64,000 bases of DNA from NCBI RefSeq assembly GCF_030689305.1, contig NZ_JAUYVM010000019.1, forward strand, positions 1 through 64,000, read 5' to 3'. Below, one piece after another: positions 1-8,600 of this stretch. This stretch comes from Vibrio penaeicida (GTDB taxonomy: Bacteria > Pseudomonadota > Gammaproteobacteria > Enterobacterales > Vibrionaceae). Every line of letters starts with the position of its first letter. Within the stretch, counting starts at the first letter, position 1. Both the position numbers and the translations under genes were made by a program. Below the pieces are notes generated by a model. It ran no database searches, had not been told where the DNA came from, and was given only the letters and a program-made list of their open reading frames with translations.

Positions 1-22
1 GTAAGGATAACTAACAATTATG
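1..22 (+). repeat. Left copy of a 22-bp inverted repeat (recombinase stop / cargo start junction)
   Basis: Bases 1-22 equal the reverse complement of 3413-3434 with no mismatch. At the right copy these bases run from the last base of the recombinase's final Lys codon, through its TAA stop and an AAGGA ribosome-binding site, to the ATG of the next gene. Here the same bases end in the ATG of the ATPase gene (20-22). The repeat may continue leftward beyond the window, which cannot be seen. Confidence 0.93.
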
Positions 23-2566
23 AAAGGAATGTTAGATAGAAAAGTCGAGCGCGGTCATATTCATTCTTTTCTTAATAGTTCTCCCTCAAATAGCCAGCTA
101 TTTTGGATTAATGGTCCTATAGGTTCAGGAAAAACGACCCTACTGAGGTACATTGCAGAGCGTTACGCTAGTAATGTTCTATGCCTTAATGGAGAAAACA
201 GGTTATTAAGATGCAATCAAAATGAACAAAATAAAGAATTTCATACTTTATCAACTTTGGTGACCCATATTTCACTAAGTAATCCAATGAAGTTCCAAAA
301 GGCATTATCTATTTCAAATGATATACCTGCTCTACCGCCGCTATGGAAAATAGTTTTCAAAGTAACTAGCCTGATACCAGGGATGCAACAAGTTAATGGG
401 CTATTTGATGGAGCAACACGGCAAGGAGAAGAACTAGAAACGAAACTTAGAAATATTGTAACTCCAAACCTTGTGAAGGAAGCAGTTTATGAACTTATCT
501 TGGATTTCTTTACCGAAAAAGTAAAGCAGTCTAGCTTTACTGTTATTATCATTGACGACATTCAGTGGATAGACCAAAGATCATTAGAAATACTGCTACC
601 AATTATTAACGAATTATTTAACAAGAATCATGGTATCTATGTTTTTATGTCTAGTCATGATCAATGCCCTTCTATTGTAAGAGATAAGTATATAAAGGAT
701 TTGGTTAGTGATTATTTCTATAATAGTACTCAAATGATTAGCCTAGATAACTTAACTAAAAGTAAAATGTCTGAGATTTTCGGTGAAGCAAACAAAGAGC
801 TCCCAGTTGATTTAATAGATAAGATATATAGAGAAACAGAAGGTAATTTTGAGAAGTTAGGGAAGATTTTAAGAAAAAGTAAGGAAGAAATTCAAGAGAT
901 TTACGAAGAATTGGAAACCAAAAAATCAAAAGGAAGCTATTATGATAACTCTTTTCAAAATATCACTGCACAAAAACCTTATCTAATATATATTTTCTTT
1001 ATTTTATCATCATTCAAAAACAAGTGCACTTCAACGACTTTAAATATCTTGTTAGATTCTTTATCTCTTAGGTTAAATTTTGATTATAATTCAAACCAAT
1101 TGAAGCTAGATTTAAGTTATTTAGAATCATTATCTGAGTTAAAAATATCAAACGATTTAATCGAATGCCATACAGAAAGAAGCGAGCTAGCAATTAGAAT
1201 GTTAAAAGTTCGAGGTAAGTATGAGAAATCTATAATAATTTTATCCCAAACCATTATAGAATACGCTATAGAAAATGATAGTGGATTATTAACAGTTGCA
1301 TTTTCCAGCCTAAAGAAAGTAAATCCAAATCTAGTTATTTCTGAATTTGGAAAGTTGTTATTGAATAAATATGATTACCTATTTCAGCGAGAAATAGTCG
1401 TACCAATTGGTATGTCGGCACTTGAACTTAGCAACGACAAAGTGATAGAGAATTTTTCTCTTTTAACTAAACTAACGACATCCTTGGCAAGGAAAAATGA
1501 ATTCCTATTAGCTTATAAATTAGGTCGGAAATTAATAAGAATAAATACAAATAAAAATTTATCGTATAGCTTTTTGTATGACTATATGAAGTCAATGAGA
1601 GAGTCTGGACAAATTAAAAACCACAATGAAGTAAAATCCATTTATCAAGTGATGGTAAAAATGTCTACAAATTTATCAGAAAACTTGAAAGCAAAAACCC
1701 TTTACTGTTCCATTCTTGAGCACTTAGGTAAATATGATTATATTAGAAAAATATATAAGGATATCGATAATAAAACGAAAAACCTAGATTTTAATAACAA
1801 AAATGACATTATAATCAATGCAATAGCAGTACGAAATAAAGGGTTATCTGAGTTTCATGGTGATATTATCAACACATATCATGACGCATACTCAATGCTA
1901 GAAAGTATTTCATCAAAGGATAGAGAAATTACACTGCTAAAAGCAGCATTAGCTAATCATTGTGGGCTTGCCAACTATTATCGAGGAAGTCAGAAAACAG
2001 CTATAGATTTTTTTGCCCAATCTCATAATCATCTAAAAAGTTTGTCTTTGTATCTGGAAACCCCTATAAACAACATCGCTTGTGCTCTTATATTGAGTAA
2101 AGATTACAATAAAGCTTTGGACTTTATTGAAAGGGCTGAAAAATACATCTGCAAGCCTATTTATCAAACGCACTCAATTGCAATTAACAAATCAATTATT
2201 TATTGGGAACTTAATGAGAGAAATCTTGCAATTAATCAAATAGAAAAAGTTATCAATAGTAATAACATTCCTGACCCAATGATTCTTGCTACTGCTAATG
2301 TAAACTATGGATACTTTCTATTTAAAGAAAACAAGTTTCATGAGGCGGCATTGAAATTTAAAGAGTCAAGAAAATTTAAATATAGATTTCTTAATAATGA
2401 GTATAATTTTGTTGAGTCAAAACTAGAGAAACTATGTTTGATCAAAGATGGTTTTCTTAGCTCAGAAGACTTAGGTGACGTATCTTTGATCGACTTTAAG
2501 GATGTGTTATCAATACCACACAGAAAAATATATAGACCCGACACTAATTCATTGTATGTTGACTAA
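20..2566 (+). CDS. Large STAND/AAA-type ATPase with helical-repeat C-terminus
   Basis: This 848-residue protein has an N-terminal P-loop, GPIGSGKTT at about residues 32-40. A Walker B stretch IIIDDIQWID lies near residues 175-184, the DDxQWxD form seen in MalT/LuxR-type STAND ATPases. The second half (about 480-800) is helical and TPR-like, again as in MalT. No C-terminal helix-turn-helix, nuclease, TIR or protease domain is evident, so this is not an ordinary LuxR-family activator. It starts 19 bases after a probable recombinase stop, behind AAGGA, and its 3' end overlaps the convergent carbamoyltransferase-like gene by 18 bp. The gene is strikingly AT-rich, which suggests transfer. It is probably a nucleotide-dependent switch or scaffold; the signal it senses and its output are unknown. 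Confidence 0.8.
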   Translation: MKGMLDRKVERGHIHSFLNSSPSNSQLFWINGPIGSGKTTLLRYIAERYASNVLCLNGENRLLRCNQNEQNKEFHTLSTLVTHISLSNPMKFQKALSISNDIPALPPLWKIVFKVTSLIPGMQQVNGLFDGATRQGEELETKLRNIVTPNLVKEAVYELILDFFTEKVKQSSFTVIIIDDIQWIDQRSLEILLPIINELFNKNHGIYVFMSSHDQCPSIVRDKYIKDLVSDYFYNSTQMISLDNLTKSKMSEIFGEANKELPVDLIDKIYRETEGNFEKLGKILRKSKEEIQEIYEELETKKSKGSYYDNSFQNITAQKPYLIYIFFILSSFKNKCTSTTLNILLDSLSLRLNFDYNSNQLKLDLSYLESLSELKISNDLIECHTERSELAIRMLKVRGKYEKSIIILSQTIIEYAIENDSGLLTVAFSSLKKVNPNLVISEFGKLLLNKYDYLFQREIVVPIGMSALELSNDKVIENFSLLTKLTTSLARKNEFLLAYKLGRKLIRINTNKNLSYSFLYDYMKSMRESGQIKNHNEVKSIYQVMVKMSTNLSENLKAKTLYCSILEHLGKYDYIRKIYKDIDNKTKNLDFNNKNDIIINAIAVRNKGLSEFHGDIINTYHDAYSMLESISSKDREITLLKAALANHCGLANYYRGSQKTAIDFFAQSHNHLKSLSLYLETPINNIACALILSKDYNKALDFIERAEKYICKPIYQTHSIAINKSIIYWELNERNLAINQIEKVINSNNIPDPMILATANVNYGYFLFKENKFHEAALKFKESRKFKYRFLNNEYNFVESKLEKLCLIKDGFLSSEDLGDVSLIDFKDVLSIPHRKIYRPDTNSLYVD

Positions 2567-3415
2567 TCTTTTATATAACAATGATTTTAATATACTGCTA
2601 TTTCGTGATTGCTTTTGTAAATCAGTTTTTAAAGTATTCTTAAGCGAGTGTTCAAATAAATTTATAACTGGTTTAGCATGTATTATATGAATGGATGATT
2701 TGATGTTGTTATACATATCTAAACTAAGTTTGAAGTATGGAGAGCTTCTTTCATAATCGACGATATCTTCGTCAAAAAATATAACATCAAATTTTTTCAA
2801 TTCATTGCAGCTAAATAATTCATAATTATCGATGTAGAATGGTGACCTTACTTCAACTTTATTGCCTTTCCACTTTTTTAAACCTTCAACAAGTGAATTG
2901 ACACACCTTTTGGGTTCAACTGCTACGACTAGTACATTTAAGTCATTTAGCTTTTTTGTATTTTTATATATACTAGACAAATAATTAATAGCTGTTGTTG
3001 GATGAGATTTTTGTCCATGTCCGGCAGATATCACTGGAACACTAGAACCTTGAATAAGGTCATCAAAGTAAGATTTAGAATCGCAACGTATAGCTATTAG
3101 GTCAACATATTGGCTAATATAACCAGTTATATCAGACAGTGGCTCATTGGACATATTTTTTTCTATTAACTTTTCATACATATCAAAACTCAAATGAGAC
3201 CCTCCCAATCTTAAAAATGAGGAAACAAACCCAGCTCTAGTTCTTAAGCTGTCAGACACAAATAAAGTTGCTAGAATTTTAGAACGTAGTGAATACGCAT
3301 TTTCATGATAATAATCTTTAATTGTTGCTTCATTTTTACAAATATCCAATAATTCAAAAACTGTAGATTCTATCAGATCTTTAGATATGTCTTTTATACT
3401 AACGAAATGATCCAT
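2549..3415 (-). CDS. Diverged aspartate/ornithine carbamoyltransferase-like protein
   Basis: The 288 residues follow the carbamoyltransferase plan but are slightly shorter than catalytic PyrB (about 310). DSLRTR (55-60) stands where PyrB has the phosphate-binding STRTR, and an SFLRLGG stretch follows. A later segment, SNEPLSD, aligns with the KGE(S/T) loop but lacks its lysine. IAIRCD matches the VMRH strand, SHPTTA replaces HPTQ, and PKRCVNSL matches the loop carrying Arg167. HAKP stands in place of HPLP. The aspartate-binding TRxQxER segment is not preserved. So carbamoyl-phosphate-type phosphate binding may survive while the second substrate has changed or catalysis is lost. The alignment is by eye. 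The gene follows the recombinase by 15 bp and has the same leader as the ATPase gene. It is AT-rich and is unlikely to be the housekeeping pyrB. Confidence 0.75.
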   Translation of the reverse strand: MDHFVSIKDISKDLIESTVFELLDICKNEATIKDYYHENAYSLRSKILATLFVSDSLRTRAGFVSSFLRLGGSHLSFDMYEKLIEKNMSNEPLSDITGYISQYVDLIAIRCDSKSYFDDLIQGSSVPVISAGHGQKSHPTTAINYLSSIYKNTKKLNDLNVLVVAVEPKRCVNSLVEGLKKWKGNKVEVRSPFYIDNYELFSCNELKKFDVIFFDEDIVDYERSSPYFKLSLDMYNNIKSSIHIIHAKPVINLFEHSLKNTLKTDLQKQSRNSSILKSLLYKRLVNIQ

Positions 3416-3434
3416 AATTGTTAGTTATCCTTAC
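3413..3434 (-). repeat. Right copy of the 22-bp inverted repeat
   Basis: Read on the minus strand, these bases are identical to 1-22 and span the recombinase stop, the ribosome-binding site and the ATG of the carbamoyltransferase-like gene. Identity ends right after the ATG, where the two cargo genes diverge (AAAGG at the left, GATCA at the right). The boundary between shared and unique sequence is therefore at the cargo start codon. Confidence 0.93.
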
Positions 3435-4393
3435 TTTTTCATTATGGCACTCCTGAGGTTTGATTTTTGTAGTTTCTGTTGGAGTAAAGTGTCGGATACG
3501 TGAGTATAGATTTCGGTTGTTGAAATACTGCTGTGCCCCAACAGTTTTTGTACGTATCTCATGTCTACACCGGCTGCTAGAAACTCACACGCAGCACTAT
3601 GACGAAACATATGAGGAGTGGCTTTAAGATTGGAATTGGTTTGATTGGAAACGTTTCGAACTAACTTTCTTATAAATTGTGTTGAAGCTGGTTTTCCACG
3701 GCTATTGACCAAGAAATTGTCGTGCTGAGGTTCAACTATGTGTCTTAGTTCAATGTAACGCCTAATTAAGGTGCACAACTCATTATCTAAAATATAAACA
3801 AAGCGTTCTCTTGAGCCCTTACCCATAATCTTAATCTTCTTCTCAGGCAAGCTGACATCGTCTAGTTGTATTCCTACTAGCTCTCCTACTCTGACCCCTG
3901 TCGTAACAAGTAACTCGACTACAACAAGCGCGGTGAAGTGATTTAAACCTTTCCCATTTTGAATATGTTTATCTATAAATGGCTGTTTTCTATCTTCACC
4001 CGTATTTGTCGAAGATCTTGCTTGGTTCAGAATAGATTTCAAATCGGACTTTGCAATGTTTCTGGGTAGATGCTTTGGTAGCTTTAAATTGAGTACAAAC
4101 TTGTGGAAAGGGCTTGTATCGATGTGTTCTTCAATTTCTAGCCAAGAAAACATCGCCTTAGCGCATGCTAACTTTCTCTTTATCGAAGTAGGTTTAAGTT
4201 GATTTTGGGTCAGGTAATCAAGAAACTTTGAAATGGAATGCTTATCGATATCCTTCAGCAAAGCATTTATACCAAGGCATTCCATCAATTGACGCAAGTC
4301 GATGCGATACGCTTTAATCGTATACGACGATAGCCCTCTGATATCCTTGCAGTGCGACAAATATCTTTCGGTTGCTTCAATCAAAGTGTACAT
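3431..4393 (-). CDS. Tyrosine recombinase / integrase (XerC/D-like)
   Basis: This is a phage-integrase-family site-specific recombinase. The N-terminal part is a SAM-like core-binding domain (LSSYTIKAYRIDLRQLMECL). The catalytic domain shows the Arg in TTGVRVGELVG, a Lys in the beta-hairpin KGSRERFVYI, the HxxR box in PHMFRHSA, a second His in LLGHSSISTTEIY and the Tyr in that same segment, so all catalytic positions appear intact. I place the start at 4393 (320 aa) because GGAG lies at good spacing before that ATG; the ATG at 4453 has no visible ribosome-binding site. It lacks the extra domain of integron IntI. It probably mobilises or rearranges the adjacent AT-rich unit, and the repeat at 1-22 suggests a second, inverted copy outside the window. 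Confidence 0.9.
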   Translation of the reverse strand: MYTLIEATERYLSHCKDIRGLSSYTIKAYRIDLRQLMECLGINALLKDIDKHSISKFLDYLTQNQLKPTSIKRKLACAKAMFSWLEIEEHIDTSPFHKFVLNLKLPKHLPRNIAKSDLKSILNQARSSTNTGEDRKQPFIDKHIQNGKGLNHFTALVVVELLVTTGVRVGELVGIQLDDVSLPEKKIKIMGKGSRERFVYILDNELCTLIRRYIELRHIVEPQHDNFLVNSRGKPASTQFIRKLVRNVSNQTNSNLKATPHMFRHSAACEFLAAGVDMRYVQKLLGHSSISTTEIYTHVSDTLLQQKLQKSNLRSAIMKK

Positions 4394-4650
4394 GGGCTCT
4401 CCAGTTTTATGTTCGTGCTGGTATCGAAAACGCCCTTTTAACAAATCTATCATTACAAATGCAATGATATGTACTCACTTCTACATTAAACAGATTACTT
4501 ATTATCGAAATCGGAATCGACCAACTTCACACTATGAAAGATAGGTAACGGGTTGTTATCAGCTTGCTACACCTAGAATTTCAGCATACAAAGCAACAAT
4601 CAAATCGATAAGTTTTTGTTCATTTTACGCATCAATCATCATTTTATATC

Positions 4651-4684
4651 ATTGTTATATATGAAATTATTACAATATAACAAT
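4651..4684. repeat. 10-bp perfect inverted repeat in the 520-bp gap before lldP
   Basis: The gap 4394-4913 holds no convincing gene. ATTGTTATAT at 4651-4660 is repeated inverted as ATATAACAAT at 4675-4684, with a 14-bp spacer. It lies about 230 bp upstream of lldP and about 260 bp before the recombinase start. It could be an operator for the lactate genes or a recombinase arm or core site; the sequence does not decide between these. An AGAGGT ribosome-binding site precedes the lldP ATG. Confidence 0.5.
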
Positions 4685-4913
4685 ACGCCATTCTTAGTTT
4701 TCTGTCACATGTGGCTACTACTTCTTCTCGCGTAAATCGGAAGTATTATGTCACTTTTGGAATTAATTATTTTCATTTATTCCCTATATCAATAAAAACG
4801 AAAGCGCTACATTCACGCCGATTTAACATAAATAACACAAGTATAAAAATTACTTAGCTTTAGCTTTTTCCGCTAAACATCGGATGGCTTAAAGCCTTTT
4901 AGAGGTCCTACAT

Positions 4914-6605
4914 ATGAGTGAAACACTATTAGCCTTAATCGCATTCTCGCCCATTGTGGTGGCTGCGATTTTGCTGGTTGGTCTAAATTGGCCAGCAAAG
5001 AAAGCCATGCCCGTTGCCTTTGGGTTAACCGTCGTTATTGCCCTTTTGTTCTGGGATATGTCTACCAACCGAGTGCTTGCTTCGATATTCCAGGGGTTAG
5101 GGATTACCGTTTCTGTTCTGTGGATAGTGTTTGGTGCCATCTTCTTACTTAATACCTTAAAACATACCGGCGCTATTTCCGTTATTCGCAATGGGTTTAC
5201 CAACATTTCCCCCGACCGACGTGTACAAGCGATCATCATTGCTTGGTGTTTTGGATCGTTTATCGAGGGCGCATCAGGGTTTGGTACACCTGCTGCCATT
5301 GCCGCCCCTCTTATGGTTGCCATTGGCTTTCCAGCGTTAGCCGCTGTCTTGATGGGGATGATGATCCAATCAACTCCTGTTTCATTTGGCGCTGTCGGTA
5401 CACCTATTATCGTTGGCGTGAACAAAGGGTTGGATACACATAATATCAGCGAAGCGCTGGTTGCGAATGGTTCAACATGGGATGCGTACCTACAACAGAT
5501 TACCTCCAGTGTCTCCTTAATTCATGCAGTTGTCGGCACATTAATGCCTGTATTAATGGCAATGATGTTAACTCGATTCTTCGGAAAAAATCGTAGCTGG
5601 ACTGAAGGGTTGGATATTCTTCCTTTTGCGCTATTTGCTGGTCTCTCTTTTACCATTCCTTACGCATTAACAGGCGTGTTTCTAGGCGCTGAATTCCCGT
5701 CACTTATCGGTGGCTTGGTCGGCTTGTCTATCGTTGTACTCGCAGCAAAAAATGGCTTCCTCATTCCAAAGTCCAAGTGGGATTTTGAAAAAGAAGATAA
5801 ATGGCAAGCTGAATGGCTTGGTACGTTAAAAATTGATCTAGAAGATAGCAAGAGTAAGCCAATGAGCCTTGCAATTGCGTGGCTTCCGTATGTGTTGCTT
5901 GCCGTTATTCTCGTTGCAAGCCGTGTAAGTGTTGATTTGAAAGATATGCTCAAGAGCGTCAGCCTATCATTCGGCAATATTCTGGGCGAAACAGGCATAA
6001 GCGCTGCTATTCAGCCTCTTTACCTGCCTGGCGGGATCTTGGTGTTTGTTGCACTACTTGCCACGCTCATTCAGGCTCGCAGCGCCACGCCTCTTGTGAA
6101 AGCGTTTGGCGAATCCAGTAAAACGTTGATTGGCGCAGGTTTTGTCTTGGTGTTTACCATTCCAATGGTTCGCATCTTTATCAATTCAGGTATTAATGGT
6201 GCCGACCTTGCGAGTATGCCAGTCACCACCGCAAACTTTGCTGCTGGGCTGGTTGGTGATGCTTTCCCAGCATTAAGCGCTACAGTTGGAGCGTTGGGTG
6301 CGTTCATTGCAGGGTCCAACACAGTTTCGAACATGATGTTCAGCCAATTCCAATATGAAGTGGCGCAAACACTTTCTATTTCTAGTGCGGTTGTAGTCGC
6401 GCTTCAAGCTGTGGGTGCCGCTGCCGGTAATATGATCGCCATCCACAACGTTGTCGCTGCTTCCGCTACGGTAGGCTTGCTCGGTCGTGAAGGTGCGACA
6501 CTTCGCAAAACAGTTATCCCAACTTTCTACTACCTTGTTGTTACCGGAGTGATAGGCATGGTGGTGATTTACGGCCTCCAAGTTACGGATGCCCTAATGA
6601 AATAG
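4914..6605 (+). CDS. lldP: L-lactate permease
   Basis: A 563-residue polytopic inner-membrane protein of the LctP family, of usual length, which imports lactate by proton symport. Alternating hydrophobic segments fill the sequence. The family-typical segments SFIEGASGFGTPAAIAAPLM (about residues 115-135) and GSNTVSNMMFSQFQ in the C-terminal half are present. AGAGGT precedes the ATG. It lies 141 bp upstream of the FMN-dependent lactate dehydrogenase gene on the same strand, so uptake and oxidation are probably co-expressed. No LldR-type regulator is adjacent. A glycolate permease (GlcA) is the nearest alternative, but the dehydrogenase partner argues for lactate. Confidence 0.93.
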   Translation: MSETLLALIAFSPIVVAAILLVGLNWPAKKAMPVAFGLTVVIALLFWDMSTNRVLASIFQGLGITVSVLWIVFGAIFLLNTLKHTGAISVIRNGFTNISPDRRVQAIIIAWCFGSFIEGASGFGTPAAIAAPLMVAIGFPALAAVLMGMMIQSTPVSFGAVGTPIIVGVNKGLDTHNISEALVANGSTWDAYLQQITSSVSLIHAVVGTLMPVLMAMMLTRFFGKNRSWTEGLDILPFALFAGLSFTIPYALTGVFLGAEFPSLIGGLVGLSIVVLAAKNGFLIPKSKWDFEKEDKWQAEWLGTLKIDLEDSKSKPMSLAIAWLPYVLLAVILVASRVSVDLKDMLKSVSLSFGNILGETGISAAIQPLYLPGGILVFVALLATLIQARSATPLVKAFGESSKTLIGAGFVLVFTIPMVRIFINSGINGADLASMPVTTANFAAGLVGDAFPALSATVGALGAFIAGSNTVSNMMFSQFQYEVAQTLSISSAVVVALQAVGAAAGNMIAIHNVVAASATVGLLGREGATLRKTVIPTFYYLVVTGVIGMVVIYGLQVTDALMK

Positions 6606-6746
6606 TGAAATAAAATCGTTCTAAAAGTTAGATTAATGGGCGCAAAGACGCCCAATATTCGGCGCTAATGCCATTTGTTTTTTAACTCTTAACTTGCTCA
6701 ACGCCCACGAACCTAAGAGTTAGATATAGAAATCAGGATAGAAATT

Positions 6747-7898
6747 ATGATTATCTCCGCATCGACTGATTATCGCGCTGCAGCAAAAGCAAAACTGCCA
6801 CCCTTTTTGTTTCATTACATTGATGGCGGCTCTTACAATGAGCATACCTTAAGACATAATACTGATGACCTTTCCGACGTCGCATTACGTCAACGCGTTC
6901 TAAGGGATATGTCCGATCTCAGTCTAGACACTGAATTGTTTGGCGAGAAAATGTCACTTCCTATCGGGCTTGCTCCTGTCGGTTTAACAGGCATGTATGC
7001 GCGCCGTGGTGAGGTTCAAGCCGCGAAAGCCGCTGATAAGAAAGGCATCCCTTTCACCATGTCTACCGTGTCGGTTTGCCCGATTGAAGAAGTCGCTCCA
7101 GCCATAGAGCGACCAATGTGGTTCCAGCTATATGTCTTGAAAGATCGTGGCTTTATGCAAAATGTACTTGAACGAGCCAAAGCGGCGGGCGTAACGACAT
7201 TGGTCTTTACTGTGGACATGCCCGTTCCTGGCGCTCGATACCGCGACATGCATTCTGGAATGAGTGGTCCTAATGCTTCGATGCGCAGAGTATTCCAATC
7301 AATGCTTCACCCGAGTTGGGCGCTTGACGTGGGTGTTCTAGGAAAACCACACGATTTGGGTAACATTTCGACCTATCGTGGTGAGCCAACCAAGCTTGAA
7401 GATTACATTGGATGGTTAGGCGCTAACTTCGACCCATCAATCAGCTGGAAGGACTTAGAGTGGATCCGAGATTTCTGGGATGGTCCAATGGTTATCAAAG
7501 GCATTCTGGATGAAGATGATGCCAAAGATGCCGTTCGATTTGGTGCGGATGGCATAGTCGTCTCTAACCACGGCGGTCGACAATTGGACGGTGTTTTATC
7601 AACGGTTCGCGCCCTTCCTAATATTGCAGATGCAGTAAAAGGAGACTTAAAGATCATGGTCGATTCTGGCATCCGAACGGGCTTAGACGTTGTTCGCATG
7701 CTGGCACTCGGTGCTGATTTTACATTACTCGGTCGTTCTTTTGTGTATGCGTTGGCGGCACAAGGCGGTGCGGGCGTAGAAAACTTGCTCGATTTGTATG
7801 AAAAAGAAATGCGTGTTGCTATGACATTAACAGGCGCAAAAAGCATCTCCGATATTTCCTCTGACTTATTGGTCGACCTGAATAAGCAGGCATTTTAG
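6747..7898 (+). CDS. lldD: FMN-dependent L-lactate dehydrogenase
   Basis: A 383-residue alpha-hydroxy-acid oxidase-type TIM barrel, of usual LldD length (about 380), which oxidises L-lactate to pyruvate and feeds electrons to the respiratory chain at the membrane. Recognisable segments are FHYIDGGS near the N-terminus, LPIGLAPVGLTGM, FTVDMPVPGARYRD, and the active-site His region SNHGGRQLDG (about 275-284) followed by the FMN-phosphate region VDSGIRTGLDVVRMLALGAD. An AGGAT ribosome-binding site precedes the ATG. It forms a unit with lldP. Glycolate or mandelate oxidases share the fold, so substrate assignment rests on similarity to LldD and on the permease. Confidence 0.95.
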   Translation: MIISASTDYRAAAKAKLPPFLFHYIDGGSYNEHTLRHNTDDLSDVALRQRVLRDMSDLSLDTELFGEKMSLPIGLAPVGLTGMYARRGEVQAAKAADKKGIPFTMSTVSVCPIEEVAPAIERPMWFQLYVLKDRGFMQNVLERAKAAGVTTLVFTVDMPVPGARYRDMHSGMSGPNASMRRVFQSMLHPSWALDVGVLGKPHDLGNISTYRGEPTKLEDYIGWLGANFDPSISWKDLEWIRDFWDGPMVIKGILDEDDAKDAVRFGADGIVVSNHGGRQLDGVLSTVRALPNIADAVKGDLKIMVDSGIRTGLDVVRMLALGADFTLLGRSFVYALAAQGGAGVENLLDLYEKEMRVAMTLTGAKSISDISSDLLVDLNKQAF

Positions 7899-7910
7899 AT
7901 AGCCACTTAA

Positions 7911-7953
7911 AATAAAAAGTGCGAGGGATTTAACAAAATTGCTCGCCTTTTTG
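7911..7953 (+). terminator. Weak terminator after lldD
   Basis: GCGAG (7921-7925) can pair with CTCGC (7942-7946), followed by a T-rich run at 7948-7952. The stem is short and the loop long, so termination may be incomplete. Confidence 0.4.
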
Positions 7954-8005
7954 TTCATTCATCGCCAAAATACGCCCCTCCTGACCATCTAGATTATCAA
8001 TACTC

Positions 8006-8482
8006 ATGAAAAAATCCCTATTACCATTGGCTCTGCTGGCTATTTCTTGTGCCTCTCAAGCAGAAGAAGGTTACTACTTCGGCCTGGGCTACAACATTTC
8101 AACTTCAGATCAAAACGACAGTAAATCAGGGTTAAGTGCAAGCTTCGGTCATACATTTCCGCTTGGAAGCACCTTCATGATGTCTTCAGAATGGCTCTAT
8201 ACCGATTTAGGCAAACACAATGACTACGAACTTTCGAGTATTGCATGGAACTTAAAACCGTCATTACCGCTTAGCGAAACAATGCACATCGCAGGTGTTT
8301 TTGGCACTAACTACTATTTCCAAGAAAGCAGTACTGATAAAGACAACAAATTTGGTATTTCTTACGGAGCTGAAATTGGATTGCGACTCACGCAAAATAT
8401 TGCCGTGAATACGGGTTACAAGATCTTTGATGCGAAATCAGAACTTTCATCAATGTACGCTGAGTTCCAACTAAGATTCTAA
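8006..8482 (+). CDS. Small outer-membrane beta-barrel protein
   Basis: The 158-residue precursor begins with a clear Sec signal peptide (MKKSLLPLALLAISC, then likely cleavage after ASQA, before EEGYYF). The mature part has alternating short strands rich in Gly and aromatic residues (YYFGLGYNIS, GLSASFGHTF, FGISYGAEIGLRL). It ends in the FQLRF pattern with the C-terminal Phe that the BAM complex recognises. This resembles small OmpW/OmpA-like or Opa-like barrels. No specific function can be assigned. It is a single-gene unit closed by a strong terminator. Confidence 0.8.
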   Translation: MKKSLLPLALLAISCASQAEEGYYFGLGYNISTSDQNDSKSGLSASFGHTFPLGSTFMMSSEWLYTDLGKHNDYELSSIAWNLKPSLPLSETMHIAGVFGTNYYFQESSTDKDNKFGISYGAEIGLRLTQNIAVNTGYKIFDAKSELSSMYAEFQLRF

Positions 8483-8523
8483 ATACCTATAATTCTTGCT
8501 ATGAACTGGGTATAGATTGCATT

Positions 8524-8553
8524 AAAAATGCCGACTTAGATCGGCATTTTTTC
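8524..8553. terminator. Rho-independent terminator, probably bidirectional
   Basis: An 11-bp stem, AAAAATGCCGA with TCGGCATTTTT and a six-base loop, is followed by T residues on the plus strand and flanked by A residues on the left. It lies 42 bp after the barrel gene and 48 bp past the stop of the minus-strand gene at 8601, so it can serve both. Confidence 0.88.
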
Positions 8554-8600
8554 CTTCAACATCAATTTAACTGACGTTTATATTTCTAGAATCTGAGCCG

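Noticed and set aside
20..2566. MalT/LuxR-type transcriptional activator
   Set aside because: The ATPase core is similar, but no C-terminal LuxR helix-turn-helix is visible in the last 80 residues.
2549..3415. Housekeeping pyrB
   Set aside because: Several catalytic residues differ, there is no pyrI partner, base composition is foreign, and the gene lies beside a recombinase.
3431..4393. Integron integrase IntI
   Set aside because: The catalytic domain is XerC/D-like, with no visible IntI-specific extra helix region, and no attC-type cassette array follows.
4889..5425. 178-codon frame antisense to lldP
   Set aside because: It mirrors the codons of a well-supported permease gene, has no ribosome-binding site, and its composition (Thr/Pro/Ala-rich) is typical of an antisense shadow.
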